Source of the DNA: Zhengella sedimenti
GTDB taxonomy: Bacteria; Pseudomonadota; Alphaproteobacteria; Rhizobiales; Rhizobiaceae
Length of the DNA: 64,000 nucleotides
Assembly (NCBI RefSeq): GCF_046506625.1
Contig: NZ_JBKFFP010000001.1
Location: 620,001 to 684,000 of the forward strand
Direction: 5' to 3'
Shown: one piece after another, positions 54,053-61,239 of the stretch
How the letters are laid out: the number at the start of each line of letters is the position of its first letter
Position numbering within the stretch: the first letter of the stretch is position 1
Made by a program: the position numbers and the translations under genes
The notes under the pieces: model-generated
What the model saw: only the letters and a program-made list of their open reading frames with translations
The model's database searches: none
Told to the model about the DNA's origin: nothing

Positions 54053-54691
54053 TCAACGGGTGGAATTGCCGTCCGCCTGCGCGCGCAGCTGCGTGGAGGA
54101 CATGGAAGAGCGCGGGCCATGGATGAAGGTCCAGGCGGGCGGATCGAGAAAGGCGAGGCGGGGGGCGTCGGCCTCGTCGATGCGGGCGCCGGCAAAGGTC
54201 TTGGCCATGCGCGATGAGAGAAAGGACAGCGTGTCGCCGGGACGGTCGATGACCGCGATGGGAAATGTGCGCGCGATCTCGCGCCAGCGCTGCCAGCGGT
54301 GGAAGCTGCGCAGATTGTCGGCGCCCATGATCCAGACAAAGCGCACGCCGGGCTTGCGCGCCTTGACCAGTGCCAGCGTGTCGGCTGTGTAGCGCACGCT
54401 GTGGGCGGCCTCGAAGGCGGTGACCTTGACCTTCGGCCCCGGCTTGACCGCCTCGGAAGCGGCCACGCGCTGTGCCAGCGGTGCCAGGTTCGCATTGTCC
54501 TTGAGCGGATTGCCCGGCGTGACGATCCACCACAGCTGGTCGAGCGCCAGGCGGCGCAGCGCGATCTCGGCGACCAGCGCATGGCCGGCATGAGGCGGGT
54601 TGAAGGAACCGCCGAACAGGCCGACACGCAAACCGGGCGCGGTCGCCGGCATGCGCAGGTAGTGCGCGTCCAGGCCCTCCGTGGCGTCCAT
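54053..54691 (-). CDS. nadD: Nicotinate-nucleotide adenylyltransferase
   Basis: A 212-residue enzyme that makes deamido-NAD from nicotinate mononucleotide and ATP. Nucleotidyltransferase motifs: GLFGGSFNPPHAGH with HxGH at 34-37, WWIVTPGNPLKD, then FVWIMGADNLRSFHRWQRW, and the C-terminal SSMSSTQLR. The first 20 residues precede the usual start of the fold. Its ATG overlaps the proA stop by one base (TGATG on the minus strand), so it is coupled to proA. rsfS follows. Confidence 0.95.
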   Translation of the reverse strand: MDATEGLDAHYLRMPATAPGLRVGLFGGSFNPPHAGHALVAEIALRRLALDQLWWIVTPGNPLKDNANLAPLAQRVAASEAVKPGPKVKVTAFEAAHSVRYTADTLALVKARKPGVRFVWIMGADNLRSFHRWQRWREIARTFPIAVIDRPGDTLSFLSSRMAKTFAGARIDEADAPRLAFLDPPAWTFIHGPRSSMSSTQLRAQADGNSTR

Positions 54692-55977
54692 CAGGGGCGG
54701 ATCTGGCCGGTGCCGCGCACCCGGTACTTGAACGATGTGAGCTGTTCCACGCCGACCGGTCCCCGGGCATGCATCTTGCCCGTGGCGATGCCGATCTCGG
54801 CACCCATCCCGAACTCGCCGCCATCGGCAAACTGGGTGGAGGCATTATGCAGCAGGATGGCGCTGTCGATCTCGTTGAAGAAGCGCTCGACGGCGGCGCC
54901 GTCCTCGGCGACGATGGCCTCGGTATGATGTGACGAGTAGCGGTTGACATGATCGATCGCGCCCGACACGCCGTCGACCACGGCCACGGAAATGATGGCG
55001 TCGAGATACTCGGTCGACCAGTCCTCGGCCGCCGCTTCCTTCGCATTCTCCCAGAGCGCCATGACCGCGTCGTCACCCCTGATCTCGCAACCCTTTGCGG
55101 CCAGCGCCTCGAGAATCGGCGGCAGGTGGCTGGCGGCACAGGCACGGTCGACCAGCAGCGTCTCGGCGGCGCCGCAAATGCCGGTGCGGCGCAACTTGGC
55201 GTTCAGCACGATGGCGACCGCCATGGAAAGGTCGGCGGACGCGTCCACGTAGACATGGCAGATGCCTTCCAGGTGGGCGAAGACCGGTACGCGGGCATCG
55301 GCCTGCACGCGGGCGACCAGGCTCTTGCCGCCGCGTGGCACGATGACGTCGACATTGCCGTCGAGGCCCGTCAGCAATTCGCCGACAGCGGCCCGGTCGG
55401 TCACCGGAACACGCTGGATGGCGTCGGCGGGCAGTCCGGCTGCCTCAAGGCCGCGCACCAGGCAGGCGTGGATGGCTGCCGAGGAGTTCACCGAATCCGA
55501 GCCGCCGCGCAGGATGACTGCGTTTCCCGCTTTCAGGCAGAGCGCACCGGCATCGGCGGTGACATTGGGCCGGCTCTCGTAGATGACGCCGATGACGCCG
55601 AGCGGGGTGCGCACGCGCTCGATATGAAGGCCGTTCGGGCGGTCCCATTCGGCCATGATCTCGCCAACGGGATCCTTCAGGCCGGCGATGGCGCGGATGC
55701 CGCCGGCCATGGCGCCGATGCGGCCCTCGTCCAGCTTCAGGCGGTCCAGCATGGCGGGCGTCAGGCCGGCCTCCACGCCGTTTTCCATGTCGATGGCGTT
55801 GGCGGCCAGGATTGCGTCCATGTCGGCCTCGATGGCATCGGCCATGGCCATCAGCGCGGCATGCTTGGCCTGCGGGCTGGCGATGGCCAGGGGGGCGGCG
55901 GCTGCACGGGCGCGCCTGCCCATTTCGGCCATGAGGGCGTGAATGTCTGTCTTGCTGGCGCTGTCGGTTGTCAGCAT
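54691..55977 (-). CDS. proA: Gamma-glutamyl phosphate reductase
   Basis: A 428-residue NADPH-dependent enzyme giving glutamate-5-semialdehyde, second step of proline synthesis. Seen: HIERVRTPLGVIGVIYESRPN, the ALDH-like segment ALCLKAGNAVILRGGSDS, IVPRGGKSLV, the catalytic Cys in RTGICGAAETLLVD, and the ending RGPVGVEQLTSFKYRVRG. The ATG at 55977 has GGGAG about 7 bases upstream; the longer frame to 56043 is unsupported. It follows proB after 62 bases and is coupled to nadD. Confidence 0.97.
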   Translation of the reverse strand: MLTTDSASKTDIHALMAEMGRRARAAAAPLAIASPQAKHAALMAMADAIEADMDAILAANAIDMENGVEAGLTPAMLDRLKLDEGRIGAMAGGIRAIAGLKDPVGEIMAEWDRPNGLHIERVRTPLGVIGVIYESRPNVTADAGALCLKAGNAVILRGGSDSVNSSAAIHACLVRGLEAAGLPADAIQRVPVTDRAAVGELLTGLDGNVDVIVPRGGKSLVARVQADARVPVFAHLEGICHVYVDASADLSMAVAIVLNAKLRRTGICGAAETLLVDRACAASHLPPILEALAAKGCEIRGDDAVMALWENAKEAAAEDWSTEYLDAIISVAVVDGVSGAIDHVNRYSSHHTEAIVAEDGAAVERFFNEIDSAILLHNASTQFADGGEFGMGAEIGIATGKMHARGPVGVEQLTSFKYRVRGTGQIRP

Positions 55978-56039
55978 GTCCGGTCTCCCTGTCGCAGGGT
56001 CAATACATGGTCGTCGGGCGGCGGGCAATCGCGGCGCCG

Positions 56040-57161
56040 TCACGGGACCGGCGCGGTGACCACGAGATCGTCGCGATGGATCATGGCGGAACGGGCCTGG
56101 TAACCGAGAACGGCCTCGATCTCGGCGCTCTTGCGCCCGGCGATCCGCACGGCGTCGGCGGCATCGTAGGCAACCAGGCCGCGGGCCACTTCCCGCCCGT
56201 CGGCGGTCATCACCGCCACGGTGTCGCCACGGGCGAAATTGCCCGAAACCGCGCGCACACCCGCCGCCAGCAGCGATCGGCCTTCGTGCAGTGCCTTCAG
56301 CGCGCCGTCATCGATCACCAGCCGGCCGGCCGGCTCCAGTTGCCCGGCAATCCAGCCCTTGTAGCCCGAGACGGGGGTTGCAGCGGGTTCGAAACGGGTG
56401 AAGCGCGCGCCTTGCTCGATGGCACGCAGCGGATGATCGACCTCGCCGGAGGCGATGATCATGGCCGTGCCGGCCGTCGTGGCGATCTTGCCGGCATCGA
56501 GCTTCGTGCGCATGCCGCCGCGCGACAGTTCGGACGCCGCCGCGCCGGCCATGGCCTCGATATCGGGCGTGATGCGCGCGACCAGCGGGATGTGGCGGGC
56601 GGCAGGATCCAGCGCGGGCGGCGCGGTGTAGAGGCCGTCGATGTCGGAGAGCAGGACCAGCAGGTCGCTCGACATCATGGTGGCGACGCGGGCGGCAAGG
56701 CGGTCATTGTCGCCATAGCGGATCTCGGTGGTGGCCACGGTGTCGTTCTCGTTGACGACCGGCACGGCGCCCATTTTCAGGAGCGTGCCGATGGTGGCGC
56801 GGGCATTGAGGTAGCGCCGCCGTTCCTCGGTGTCGCCGAGCGTGACGAGCACCTGCCCGGCAATGATGCCGTGGCGGGCCAGTTCCTCCGACCAGGCCTG
56901 CGCCAGCGCGATCTGGCCGGCCGCCGCGGCTGCCTGGCTTTCCTCCAGCTTCAACTGCCGGCGGCCGAGGCCCAGAATCGTGCGGCCCAGCGCGATGGCG
57001 CCGGAGGAGACGACGACCACGTCCGCGCCGCCGGCCTTCAGCCGGGCGATGTCGGCCACCAGTGCGGCCAGCCAGCCGCGTTTCAGGCCCGTCCTGCGGT
57101 CGACCAGGAGGGCGGAGCCGATCTTGACCGTGATGCGTCTGTAGCGGGAGAGCATGGCCAT
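56040..57161 (-). CDS. proB: Glutamate 5-kinase
   Basis: A 373-residue enzyme phosphorylating glutamate at the gamma carboxyl, the feedback-controlled first step of proline synthesis. The amino-acid kinase domain (about 1-260) has RITVKIGSALLVD, VVVVSSGAIALG, VVNENDTVATTEIRYGDND and the segment LLSDIDGLYTAPP. A C-terminal PUA domain (about 280-373) follows, as in E. coli ProB. Two ATGs, at 57161 and 57155, are possible; the first is used here, and neither has a strong ribosome site. It lies 10 bases after obgE. Confidence 0.95.
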   Translation of the reverse strand: MAMLSRYRRITVKIGSALLVDRRTGLKRGWLAALVADIARLKAGGADVVVVSSGAIALGRTILGLGRRQLKLEESQAAAAAGQIALAQAWSEELARHGIIAGQVLVTLGDTEERRRYLNARATIGTLLKMGAVPVVNENDTVATTEIRYGDNDRLAARVATMMSSDLLVLLSDIDGLYTAPPALDPAARHIPLVARITPDIEAMAGAAASELSRGGMRTKLDAGKIATTAGTAMIIASGEVDHPLRAIEQGARFTRFEPAATPVSGYKGWIAGQLEPAGRLVIDDGALKALHEGRSLLAAGVRAVSGNFARGDTVAVMTADGREVARGLVAYDAADAVRIAGRKSAEIEAVLGYQARSAMIHRDDLVVTAPVP

Positions 57162-57171
57162 GGTTTCCGCG

Positions 57172-58206
57172 TCACTTCTGCCAGCGCTCGTCGGGCTCTT
57201 GGGGGGTGTCGGCGCCGCGTTCCTGTTCGATGATGTCCATGAGGGCACGCTGTGCCGCCTCCATGCCCTCGCCGGTGGCCGCCGAGATGAGCAGCGGCAC
57301 GCGCCCGCTGGCACCGGCGAGTGCCGCCGTCTTTTCCGTCCGGGCCTCCGCATCGAGCAGGTCCGCCTGCGAAAGCGCGACGATTTCCGGCTTGCCGGCA
57401 AGCCCGTGGCCATAGGCGTCCAGTTCCTTGCGCACGGTGCGATAGGCGGCCGCGACGTCCTCCTCGCGCGCTGAAACAAGATGCAGCAGGACGCGGGTCC
57501 GCTCCACATGGCCCAGGAAACGGTCGCCGATGCCAACGCCTTCATGGGCGCCCTCGATGAGGCCCGGAATGTCGGCAATCACGAATTCGCGCGCATCGAT
57601 GCGGGCCACGCCCAGATTGGGATGCAGCGTGGTGAAGGGATAATCGGCGATCTTCGGCTTCGCGCGGGTCACCGTGGCGAGGAATGTCGACTTGCCGGCA
57701 TTGGGCAGGCCGACAAGGCCGGCATCGGCGATCAGTTTCAGGCGCAGCCATACGGTGCGCTCCTCGCCCGGCAGGCCCGGATTGGCGCGGCGCGGTGCCT
57801 GGTTGGTGGAGGACTTGAAATGCATGTTGCCGAAGCCGCCATTGCCGCCCTTGGCGAGGCGGAAGCGCTGGCCGGTCTCCGTCAGGTCGCAGACCAGGGT
57901 CTCGTTGTCCTCCTCGAAGACCTGCGTTCCGGCAGGCACCTTGAGCACCACGTCCGCGCCCTTGGCGCCGGTCTTGTGGCGGCCCATGCCATGCATGCCG
58001 GTCTTTGCCTTGAAATGCTGCTGGTAGCGGTAGTCGATGAGCGTGTTCAGCCCGTCGACGGCCTCGATCCACACATCGCCGCCGCGCCCGCCGTCGCCGC
58101 CGTCGGGTCCGCCGAACTCGATAAACTTCTCGCGCCGGAAGGAGACGGAGCCCGCGCCGCCGTCTCCGGAGCGGATGTAGACCTTTGCCTGGTCAAGAAA
58201 TTTCAT
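57172..58206 (-). CDS. obgE: GTPase ObgE/CgtA
   Basis: A 344-residue essential GTPase of 50S assembly. The glycine-rich Obg domain comes first (RSGDGGAGSVSFRREKFIEF, GGPDGGDGGRGGDVW, then GKGGNGGFGN), followed by the G domain with GLPNAGKST at about 168, DIPGLIEGAHEGVGIGDRFL and LSQADLLD. The C-terminal OCT domain is missing, as usual in alphaproteobacteria. The ATG at 58206 matches the family N-terminus MKFLDQAKVYIRSGD; its ribosome site is weak. A candidate promoter lies at 58263-58291. proB follows after 10 bases. Confidence 0.96.
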   Translation of the reverse strand: MKFLDQAKVYIRSGDGGAGSVSFRREKFIEFGGPDGGDGGRGGDVWIEAVDGLNTLIDYRYQQHFKAKTGMHGMGRHKTGAKGADVVLKVPAGTQVFEEDNETLVCDLTETGQRFRLAKGGNGGFGNMHFKSSTNQAPRRANPGLPGEERTVWLRLKLIADAGLVGLPNAGKSTFLATVTRAKPKIADYPFTTLHPNLGVARIDAREFVIADIPGLIEGAHEGVGIGDRFLGHVERTRVLLHLVSAREEDVAAAYRTVRKELDAYGHGLAGKPEIVALSQADLLDAEARTEKTAALAGASGRVPLLISAATGEGMEAAQRALMDIIEQERGADTPQEPDERWQK

Positions 58207-58262
58207 CGTTTTCGCCAATCTTCCCGGAGTGCGCCGCCCCGCCCCTGGAGGCGGACGCGTTT

Positions 58263-58291
58263 CATTAGAGCATTTCAATGCCGGTTTGAAG
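58263..58291 (-). promoter_or_regulatory. Candidate promoter for obgE-proB-proA
   Basis: On the minus strand TTCAAA (58291-58286) and TAATGA (58268-58263) are 17 bases apart, in the 141-bp gap between the GNAT gene and obgE. This would give obgE its own start apart from the ribosomal-protein promoter. Confidence 0.35.
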
Positions 58292-58347
58292 CTTCGCGCG
58301 GCACAAGCGGGCGCGAAGATTTCATCCCTCGGAAGGCCGGCCCGGCG

Positions 58348-58944
58348 TCATTGCCGGGCCGTCCAGCTTTTCAGGCCGATCCAGGTGGCGCGGTCGAGGC
58401 GGTAACGCTCGACATTGATGCGCCCGGCGGCAAGCGACGACTTCATGCCATGGCCGGTGAACTGGAAGCCGCACTTGTGCAGGACCCGGCGCGAGGCGCT
58501 GTTGGTCACGCGGCAGGCCGCTTCCAGCCGGTCGACGGCGGTGCCCCGGAAGGCGGCGTCAACAAGGGCATGGGCTGTCTCGGTGGCATAGCCCTTGCCC
58601 CAGTAGGGCTGCCCGAACCAGTAGCCGATCTCCAGTGCGCCGCCTTCGGCCGGTTCCAGTCCGGCGCAGCCGATGAAACGGCCATTGGCGGCCAGCGTCA
58701 CGGCATAGATGCAGCCGTCGCTCCGGCGGGCGGCGTGATCGAGGAACCGCTGCGCATCGGCTTCGCCATAGGGATGCGGCATGCGGGTCAGCATCAGGGC
58801 GACGCGCGGATTTCCGGCCAGGCGGGCCAGGTCCGGGGCGTCCGTCTCATGCGGCTTGCGCAGCACGAGGCGGTCGGTCACCAGCACGGGGCAATCGATC
58901 CGGAACGGACTTTCGTCTTCAGTCTCCTTGACATCCTCGACCAT
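58348..58944 (-). CDS. GNAT-family N-acetyltransferase (RimJ/RimL-like)
   Basis: A 198-residue acetyltransferase. The GNAT fold is seen from about residue 25: LVTDRLVLRKPHETDAPDLA, then GCAGLEPAEGGALEIGYWFG, the acetyl-CoA site PYWGKGYATETAHALVDAAF, and CRVTNSASRRVLHKCGFQF. This is the RimJ/RimL-like branch, whose known members modify protein N-termini or small amines; the substrate here is unknown. The ATG at 58944 has GGAGG about 5 bases upstream. It lies between rpmA and obgE, a placement I recall in other rhizobia, but a terminator stands between rpmA and it. Confidence 0.9.
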   Translation of the reverse strand: MVEDVKETEDESPFRIDCPVLVTDRLVLRKPHETDAPDLARLAGNPRVALMLTRMPHPYGEADAQRFLDHAARRSDGCIYAVTLAANGRFIGCAGLEPAEGGALEIGYWFGQPYWGKGYATETAHALVDAAFRGTAVDRLEAACRVTNSASRRVLHKCGFQFTGHGMKSSLAAGRINVERYRLDRATWIGLKSWTARQ

Positions 58945-58963
58945 GGGTTCCTCCGTCAGGCCA

Positions 58964-58997
58964 AAAGAAAAAGGGGAGATGGCGGCCCATCTCCCCT
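58964..58997 (-). terminator. Rho-independent terminator after rpmA
   Basis: A 9-bp stem (GGGGAGATG with CATCTCCCC) is followed on the minus strand by TTTTTCTTTT. It lies 70 bases after the rpmA stop and just before the GNAT start. Confidence 0.85.
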
Positions 58998-59066
58998 GAT
59001 CCTTCTGCTGGCTTTTCCAGACACCGGAACCCGAGGCGGGCCGCCGGTGTTTGGTGCGGAACCGGC

Positions 59067-59336
59067 TTACTCCGCTGCGTCGGCCATCGGCACGACGGAC
59101 ACATAGGTTCGGCCATTGGCTTTCTTGGCGAAAGACACGGCGCCCTCGGTCACGGCAAAAATCGTGTGATCCTTGCCCATGCCGACATTGTTGCCCGGAT
59201 GCCACTTGGTGCCGCGCTGGCGGATGATGATGTTGCCCGGTACGACCTTCTCGCCGCCGAACTTCTTGACGCCAAGACGGCGGCCGATGGAATCGCGACC
59301 GTTACGGGACGAACCGCCTGCTTTCTTGTGTGCCAT
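59067..59336 (-). CDS. rpmA: 50S ribosomal protein L27
   Basis: An 89-residue L27, whose N-terminal tail reaches the peptidyl-transferase centre. Family marks: AHKKAGGSSRNGRDSIGRRL, VKKFGGEKVVPGNIIIRQRG and GTKWHPGNNVGMGKDHTIFA. The tail has the usual short N-terminus that needs no processing protease (unlike Firmicutes). It lies 85 bases after rplU and ends before a strong terminator. Confidence 0.98.
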   Translation of the reverse strand: MAHKKAGGSSRNGRDSIGRRLGVKKFGGEKVVPGNIIIRQRGTKWHPGNNVGMGKDHTIFAVTEGAVSFAKKANGRTYVSVVPMADAAE

Positions 59337-59421
59337 TGTCAGTCTCCTTTGCGCCGTTCCGGCGCCTTTCGTTCCTTATGGGCGTTTGCGCGCCCGAATT
59401 CAAGCGTCAGCCGGTTGCGGC

Positions 59422-60027
59422 TTACTTCACCATTTCCCTGGCCTGCTCGCGCCAGTCGCTGATCTGGTCGGCGGAGAAGGGCATGGCCTCGTCGATCCTG
59501 GCGATGTCCTCGTCGGACAGGGCGGCGACCTGGGCGAACTGGGTAATGCCCTGCTCGGCAAGCTGGCGCCTGGCGACCGGGCCGATGCCCTTGATCTTCG
59601 TCAGGTCGTCGGCCTCGCCTTCCGGCGCGGTGAACAGCGGGGCGGCGGCTGCGGCTTCGGGCTTGGCCGGGGCCTTTTCCTTCTTGGGGGCAGCAGCCTT
59701 GGAGGGCTTGGCGCCGCCGGTCAGGATCTCGGAAATGCGAACCGTGGTGAGCAGCTGGCGATGGCCGCGCTTGCGGCGCGAATTCTGGCGGCGGCGCTTC
59801 TTGAAGGAAATCACCTTCGGGCCACGGTTCTGGTCGACGATCTCGGCGGCGACCGAGGCGCCGTCCACGAAGGGCGCGCCAATGGTGGCGTCGGCGCCTT
59901 CGCCGACCATGAGAACATCGCCGAGCGTGACGATATCGCCGGCTTCACCGGCAACGCGCTCGATCTCGATCACGTCTTCGGCGGCAACGCGATATTGCTT
60001 TCCACCGGTCTTGATGACTGCGAACAT
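59422..60027 (-). CDS. rplU: 50S ribosomal protein L21 with C-terminal helix-hairpin-helix extension
   Basis: A 201-residue protein, about twice the length of ordinary L21. Residues 1-103 are the complete L21 fold (FAVIKTGGKQYRVAAEDVIE, then KVISFKKRRRQNSRRKRGHR). Residues 104-138 are an Ala/Lys/Pro linker (KAAAPKKEKAPAKPEAAAAA). Residues 139-201 form a helix-hairpin-helix-like unit: DDLTKIKGIGPVARRQLAEQ, GITQFAQVAALSDEDIARID and a final helix. The HhH could touch rRNA or DNA; its job is not known to me. It is one open frame without a frameshift. A clear promoter lies about 200 bases upstream. Confidence 0.95.
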   Translation of the reverse strand: MFAVIKTGGKQYRVAAEDVIEIERVAGEAGDIVTLGDVLMVGEGADATIGAPFVDGASVAAEIVDQNRGPKVISFKKRRRQNSRRKRGHRQLLTTVRISEILTGGAKPSKAAAPKKEKAPAKPEAAAAAPLFTAPEGEADDLTKIKGIGPVARRQLAEQGITQFAQVAALSDEDIARIDEAMPFSADQISDWREQAREMVK

Positions 60028-60231
60028 CTTTCTTCCTTTCAGTGTCCGTCCGGATCTGAACCGTCCGAATGGCCGGTCCGTCCGTCTTTTTGTCAGTCTT
60101 GGAACGGGCTTGCGCCCGGTCTGGGGTTTCCGCCCGCCTCAGCCCCTGCGCCTGTCATTGACAGGCCCCGTTGCCTGGCGCCGGAAAAACAATCAAGCGG
60201 CGTGGTTGGGCCACACCGCCAGACGGGCGTG

Positions 60232-60260
60232 CGGATAGCCTTTTGCGGGCTGCAAGTCAA
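60232..60260 (-). promoter_or_regulatory. Promoter of rplU-rpmA
   Basis: On the minus strand TTGACT (60260-60255) and TATCCG (60237-60232) are exactly 17 bases apart. One of the best sigma-70-like matches in the window, and properly placed ahead of a ribosomal protein operon. Confidence 0.6.
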
Positions 60261-60312
60261 TGCCTGCAGCCGCCAAGGCGGACGAAAAGCAGGCCTGCCA
60301 TCAATTTAGCCC

Positions 60313-60341
60313 TTGTGTCAGCCCCTGCCTCCCGCTATTGA
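60313..60341 (+). promoter_or_regulatory. Promoter of tRNA-Ser
   Basis: TTGTGT (60313-60318) and TATTGA (60336-60341) are 17 bases apart, and the tRNA begins 35 bases downstream of the -10 box. Confidence 0.5.
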
Positions 60342-60375
60342 AGCGCCCGCGCCGGTAACGGCGTCAACCACAAGC

Positions 60376-60465
60376 GGAGAGGTGGCTGAGTGGTTGAAAG
60401 CACCGCACTCGAAATGCGGCATAGGGGCAACTCTATCGGGGGTTCGAATCCCCCCCTCTCCGCCA
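60376..60465 (+). tRNA. tRNA-Ser (anticodon CGA)
   Basis: A 90-base gene that folds as a class II tRNA. Acceptor arms GGAGAGG and CCTCTCC pair fully; the discriminator is G and CCA is encoded. The anticodon stem CCGCA/TGCGG holds the loop CTCGAAA, anticodon CGA at 60410-60412, reading UCG. The long variable arm (around ATAGGGGCAACTCTAT) and the T-arm GGGGG-TTCGAAT-CCCCC confirm the serine type. No repeat of its 3' end was seen nearby, so there is no sign of an integrated element. Confidence 0.97.
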
Positions 60466-60623
60466 CGTGATCGATCTCACGCCAGTTCGCTTCGCTTGCG
60501 CCTCCGATGGGGCGCGCTGACTGCGCGGCGCGCGGCCGGGATTGCGAAACCTGCCGGTTCGAAATGTCGCCGCTACTGTCCGCCGATATCCCAAAATGAG
60601 AAAGACAGGGCGATTCCGTCCTG

Positions 60624-60635
60624 GTGACCGGTCAC
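60624..60635. other. 12-bp perfect palindrome
   Basis: GTGACCGGTCAC lies in the 239-bp gap between tRNA-Ser and the peroxiredoxin gene. It has no link to a promoter I can see. The rest of this gap is featureless GC-rich DNA with a weak 5-bp hairpin just after the tRNA. Confidence 0.3.
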
Positions 60636-60704
60636 GGCTGCGAGGCCGGGCCGGGGCGGTAAGCGCGGTGACCCGCGCGCCGGTTGCGGGCAGCGGCCCT
60701 TCGT

Positions 60705-61229
60705 TCAGCGCCTCATGTCGTCGAGCATGACGCCGGCAGCCGAGACGCCGACCGGAACGCCGTCCGGTTCGTCGCGAAAGCCGGGTTCAGCGAAGAAGCG
60801 CCTGATTTCCCCGTCCACCACATGCATGGAGTAGCGCCAGCTCCGGAAACCCATGCCGGTGTTACGCCGGCTTACAAGCATGCCCATCAGCCGGGTGAAG
60901 TCGCCATTGCCGTCCGGCAGCATGAAAACGCGCGAAATGCCGTGAGCGCGTGCCCAATGGAACATGGTGAAGGCGTCGTTGACCGCCAGGCAGGCGACCT
61001 CGTCGACGCCCAGGGCACGGAAGGCATCGTAACTTGCCTCGTAGCCGGGCAGGTGGGAATCAGAGCAGGCCGGCGTGAACGCGCCGGGCAGCGCGAAGAG
61101 AACAATATTGCGTCCCCTGAACACGTCCCCGCTCGTCAGTTGCCGCCACTCATAAGGGTTCGGGCCTCCAAGCGCATCGTTGCGGACACGGGTGTGGAAA
61201 ACCGCTTCGGGTACCTGCCGTCCGATCAT
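60705..61229 (-). CDS. Peroxiredoxin, Prx5/AhpE-like
   Basis: A 174-residue thiol peroxidase. The peroxidatic site is FALPGAFTPACSDSHLPGYE with Cys55 and the Thr two places before it; this version (TPxCS) is the Prx5 type, which often reduces peroxide with glutaredoxin or glutathione. A second cysteine (C80 in DEVACLAV) is not at a usual resolving place. VNDAFTMFHWA and VFMLPDGNGDFTRLMGMLV are further family marks. AGGAGG lies 5 bases before the ATG. It starts 10 bases after the ThDP-enzyme stop, so it is the third gene of that operon. Confidence 0.92.
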   Translation of the reverse strand: MIGRQVPEAVFHTRVRNDALGGPNPYEWRQLTSGDVFRGRNIVLFALPGAFTPACSDSHLPGYEASYDAFRALGVDEVACLAVNDAFTMFHWARAHGISRVFMLPDGNGDFTRLMGMLVSRRNTGMGFRSWRYSMHVVDGEIRRFFAEPGFRDEPDGVPVGVSAAGVMLDDMRR

Positions 61230-61239
61230 GGATACCTCC

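Larger units (their letters stand above)
60028..60375. other. 348-bp divergent intergenic region between rplU and tRNA-Ser
   Basis: No protein gene seen. It holds back-to-back promoters: one for rplU on the minus strand (60260-60232) and one for tRNA-Ser on the plus strand (60313-60341). Between the rplU promoter and rplU is a leader of about 200 bases with a 7-bp hairpin (60150-60166, GCCTGTC with GACAGGC). Whether the leader takes part in L21 autoregulation cannot be told. Confidence 0.6.

Noticed and set aside
60376..60465. tRNA-Ser as an integration site of a genomic island
   Set aside because: No integrase gene and no repeated tRNA 3' end in the window; flanking genes are housekeeping.
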